Positions 61,472 through 64,000 of a DNA stretch of 64,000 bases are shown here, one piece after another. Each line of letters starts with the position of its first letter. Within the stretch, counting starts at the first letter, position 1. The position numbers and the translations under genes were made by a program. Below the pieces are notes generated by a model that worked only from the letters and a program-made list of their open reading frames with translations, did not search any database and had not been told where the DNA came from. This DNA is from Congeria kusceri (taxonomy: Eukaryota; Mollusca; Bivalvia; Myida; Dreissenidae), in the NCBI GenBank assembly GCA_027627225.1, contig CM051038.1, positions 43,639,348 through 43,703,347 of the forward strand, written 5' to 3'.

Positions 61472-62599
61472 TCCATTATTTTGGAGATAGTACATGACCT
61501 CAATAATTGACCGGTCATTGAGCATGTGTTTATAACTAGATTGCTACTATACACGTGTCTGTATTCAATGTTTTTAGCAATACTATACACGGGTCTGTGT
61601 TCAATGTTATTATAAATATGACTTGCCAATCATTATCGGTAGTGATAGGCCGATAATCAACAGGAGTCGAATAATCGTCGCGCTAAGATTTGTGATCGTG
61701 ATCGCCGACTTTGAATTTCGGTCATCGATGAATCGAGAATAGATAAAGTGTTTAATATATAGTGTTTTGTAACCGTTTTGAGGCATTTTGTTTCGGTCAG
61801 ATAAATTTTGATGAAGTACATTTACTTTAAATTGCATGTGGATTCTCATAATTCAATAATACAACTTCCGTACAAAACCAGATTATTGTCTTTCCCCACC
61901 CCTTTTTTCCGGACAACCTCTGAAAATATACACTGCACGATTATAAAATCAATTATAAGTCATTAAAGTATGTGTATATCGTCTTAATTAATTGATATAA
62001 TATAGTATTCAGTACACGCGTATCAAAAAGCTCTACCACTACAGGGAAATTAAATTATATGTGCTACAATAACACTCATAATTGAACTTTATCATCACTA
62101 TCGTATTGTACAAGCTATCAGATTAATATTACATCTACTTTTAAGTTAACATAACACTAATGTTGAACAGTGTTTATGTGTGGAAGTTTGGAATCAGCTG
62201 TTTTAAATTAAAATATTAATCAGCATGAATACAATATCAACCATAACTTTTATTTCTTTATTACAAACATAGTAGATCATTCTTATGAGTAACATAAATA
62301 GGCAGTTTATTTACACATATAACTTGATATATCCTACTGTAAAGAATAGAAAACATATAGTACAAAACTAATTATTAAAACCAGTTATCGCATCGGTTGA
62401 ACTGGTCGATTATGTCGATTAATCGATTGGTCGTTTTCAGCCGACTTGCCCATCATTTATAACCGGGATGTTCTTAGCACAGAAAAAACATCGCAAAATA
62501 ATTTGACTTGTAGTGTTTTTTTGTATTTTGTTTTATAAATGTACGCAACTGTGATTTTGCGGCAATATAGTGCATTATTAGAAATTACTTTGTATTTTT

Positions 62600-62657
62600 A
62601 TTATGAATATGATTATTATAAGTATTATTATAATAATAATAATATTATTATTATTAT

Positions 62658-62725
<68 letters not shown>

Positions 62726-62785
62726 TTTTATTACTATTATTTCATTATTATTATTAGTAGTAGTAGTAGTAATAGTAGTATCAGA
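62600..62785. repeat. Compound ATT/TAG microsatellite
   Basis: (ATT)n, then about 22 TAG units (62659-62724), then decayed ATT/TAG. The poly-Ser and poly-Val ORFs are spurious. Confidence 0.96.
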
Positions 62786-64000
62786 AGAGTTCATGTGTGT
62801 ATGTATCATATGGGTTTGAGCACTTTTTCAGTTCTTCATTATGTCTTTATGTATAGTGTAATACATGACAGGCTAAACAATGCGTGTTTGGAACATTGCG
62901 ATAACATTTGTTTCAATTGTGAAAAGGTAAACCTAGAACAACATGCTGCATGCCAATGTTGATAGATGCGTGTTTGAAAGACGAAGAGTCGTTAAAATAT
63001 GTGTCATTCTCTTTATCAACAATCACACATAGAAAACGCTATCCACTATCCAGTCTTGTCTATAAAAACTATGAAGCATTACCTTGTTGTAGCATTGACG
63101 ACGCACATATTTCATTATAGCGACTGACAAGCACAGGTTTCGGCATAATTGATATTAATGACAATACGTGCTGACAATGATTAATTTATCTTTAAGTTAG
63201 AGTTACAACAACAGGGTTATCTTACTGTCCACAGCACAATATTGCTCGTGGTCCATGATATGTCTATGAAACTGATAGACTGAGCAGGACCGTAAAACGA
63301 TCATTATTGGCCACCCAATCACATAAAGCCATATACAAAATGATGATTTGAGTAAGCTTATGATAGCTGAGTATGACCGAATGTGTGGGATACATATTTT
63401 TGTTTTTTGTTCTACAATATAGTGTGTGTTTTTTTCAATAAATAGCTTGTTCATGTTGAATTATACCCAAACATATCTTAAACATTTTTAGCTCTCAATA
63501 GAGTCAATTAACATTTCCATCGGTTCAAAAAATACTGCATCCGATGATCGAATATCCGAAATACTTGATCAACCGATGATTCAATTATCAATATAGGTAT
63601 TATTGATGTCAGTAAATCAAGAGAAAATCTTTTGCATGTACAATATTTTAGTAAACAAAAACACAAACATCATTTACGGAAGAAGTACAGTAAGTTACAC
63701 AGAAACGTCAACAAAGATTCAATTTCTCAGACCTTGAAAATATCCGAGTAAATCAGTGTGAACACTGCATCCATCAGCAATAACAATATACTAGTCGGTA
63801 CCAATACGTCACATGTGGTCATCGACACTCGTCATTCGACCCAGATAAACAATGAGGGTCAATATTTACAGTTAATTATTGAACGACGGAACATTGATTG
63901 TAATGGTTCGGATCTCTCAAGGTGACAATAATACGGATGGAACACTATCGCCTGACGATGAATTATTGATACAATTCAAAACATACAAAAGTATCTGATT

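Larger units (their letters stand above)
55110..64000. other. Right-end gene-poor stretch
   Basis: Apart from a decayed SANT/Myb-like exon (56231-56348) and listed repeats, nothing gene-like is recognised. An ORF at 60677-60958 (minus) has a reasonable residue mix but overlaps a palindromic accggttt repeat and was not called. Confidence 0.5.

Noticed and set aside
62539..62962. Poly-Ser and poly-Val ORFs
   Set aside because: Translation of a TAG/ATT microsatellite.
1..64000. CRISPR array, operons or prokaryotic features
   Set aside because: Tandem arrays have no unique spacers, and genes are split by GT-AG introns; the DNA is eukaryotic.

Overview
This is AT-rich animal nuclear DNA, most probably from a bivalve mollusc; a Dreissena-like heterodont is a guess made from the repeat families. 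The reasons are GT-AG split genes, a galaxin-like gene, an aminergic (5-HT-like) GPCR exon, a CYP3-like P450, a non-LTR retrotransposon, and dense short palindromic, TIR and tRNA-derived repeats of the kind common in bivalves. There is one assembly gap, 200 N at 32796-32995.

The left third is dominated by what I read as one unusual gene family on the minus strand, present three times. Locus G0 (123-9675, running off the left edge) has a signal-peptide exon, two exons with nine evenly spaced Cys-Cys pairs (galaxin-like repeats) and a short linker exon, all joining in phase. Locus G1 (17902-22318) carries a linker-type exon with the same flanking intron sequence as G0, then a transmembrane exon and six cytoplasmic or C-terminal segments. 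It has lost frame at two or more places and lacks the galaxin exons, so it is probably a pseudogene. Locus G2 (28556-32583) carries the last four exons of the same family, all intact; its 5' part probably lies in the N gap. Joined by homology, the family would encode a secreted-type signal, galaxin-repeat ectodomain, one membrane pass, a region with a weak ZU5/UPA-like look, and an acidic tail.

Between G1 and G2, on the plus strand, lies an intronless CYP3-like P450 with three frameshifts and an N-terminus made from a MITE fragment. Intron 1 of G0 (8.1 kb) holds an antisense LINE wreck. Upstream of the gap, on the minus strand, is one coding exon (TM1-TM2) of a serotonin-type receptor.

From 34 kb to the right edge I see no convincing protein gene. 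That half holds tandem arrays (36, 21, 24 and 33 bp units), microsatellites, foldback/TIR elements, SINE-like copies and a decayed SANT/Myb-like exon. All gene models are read by eye; no search was run.
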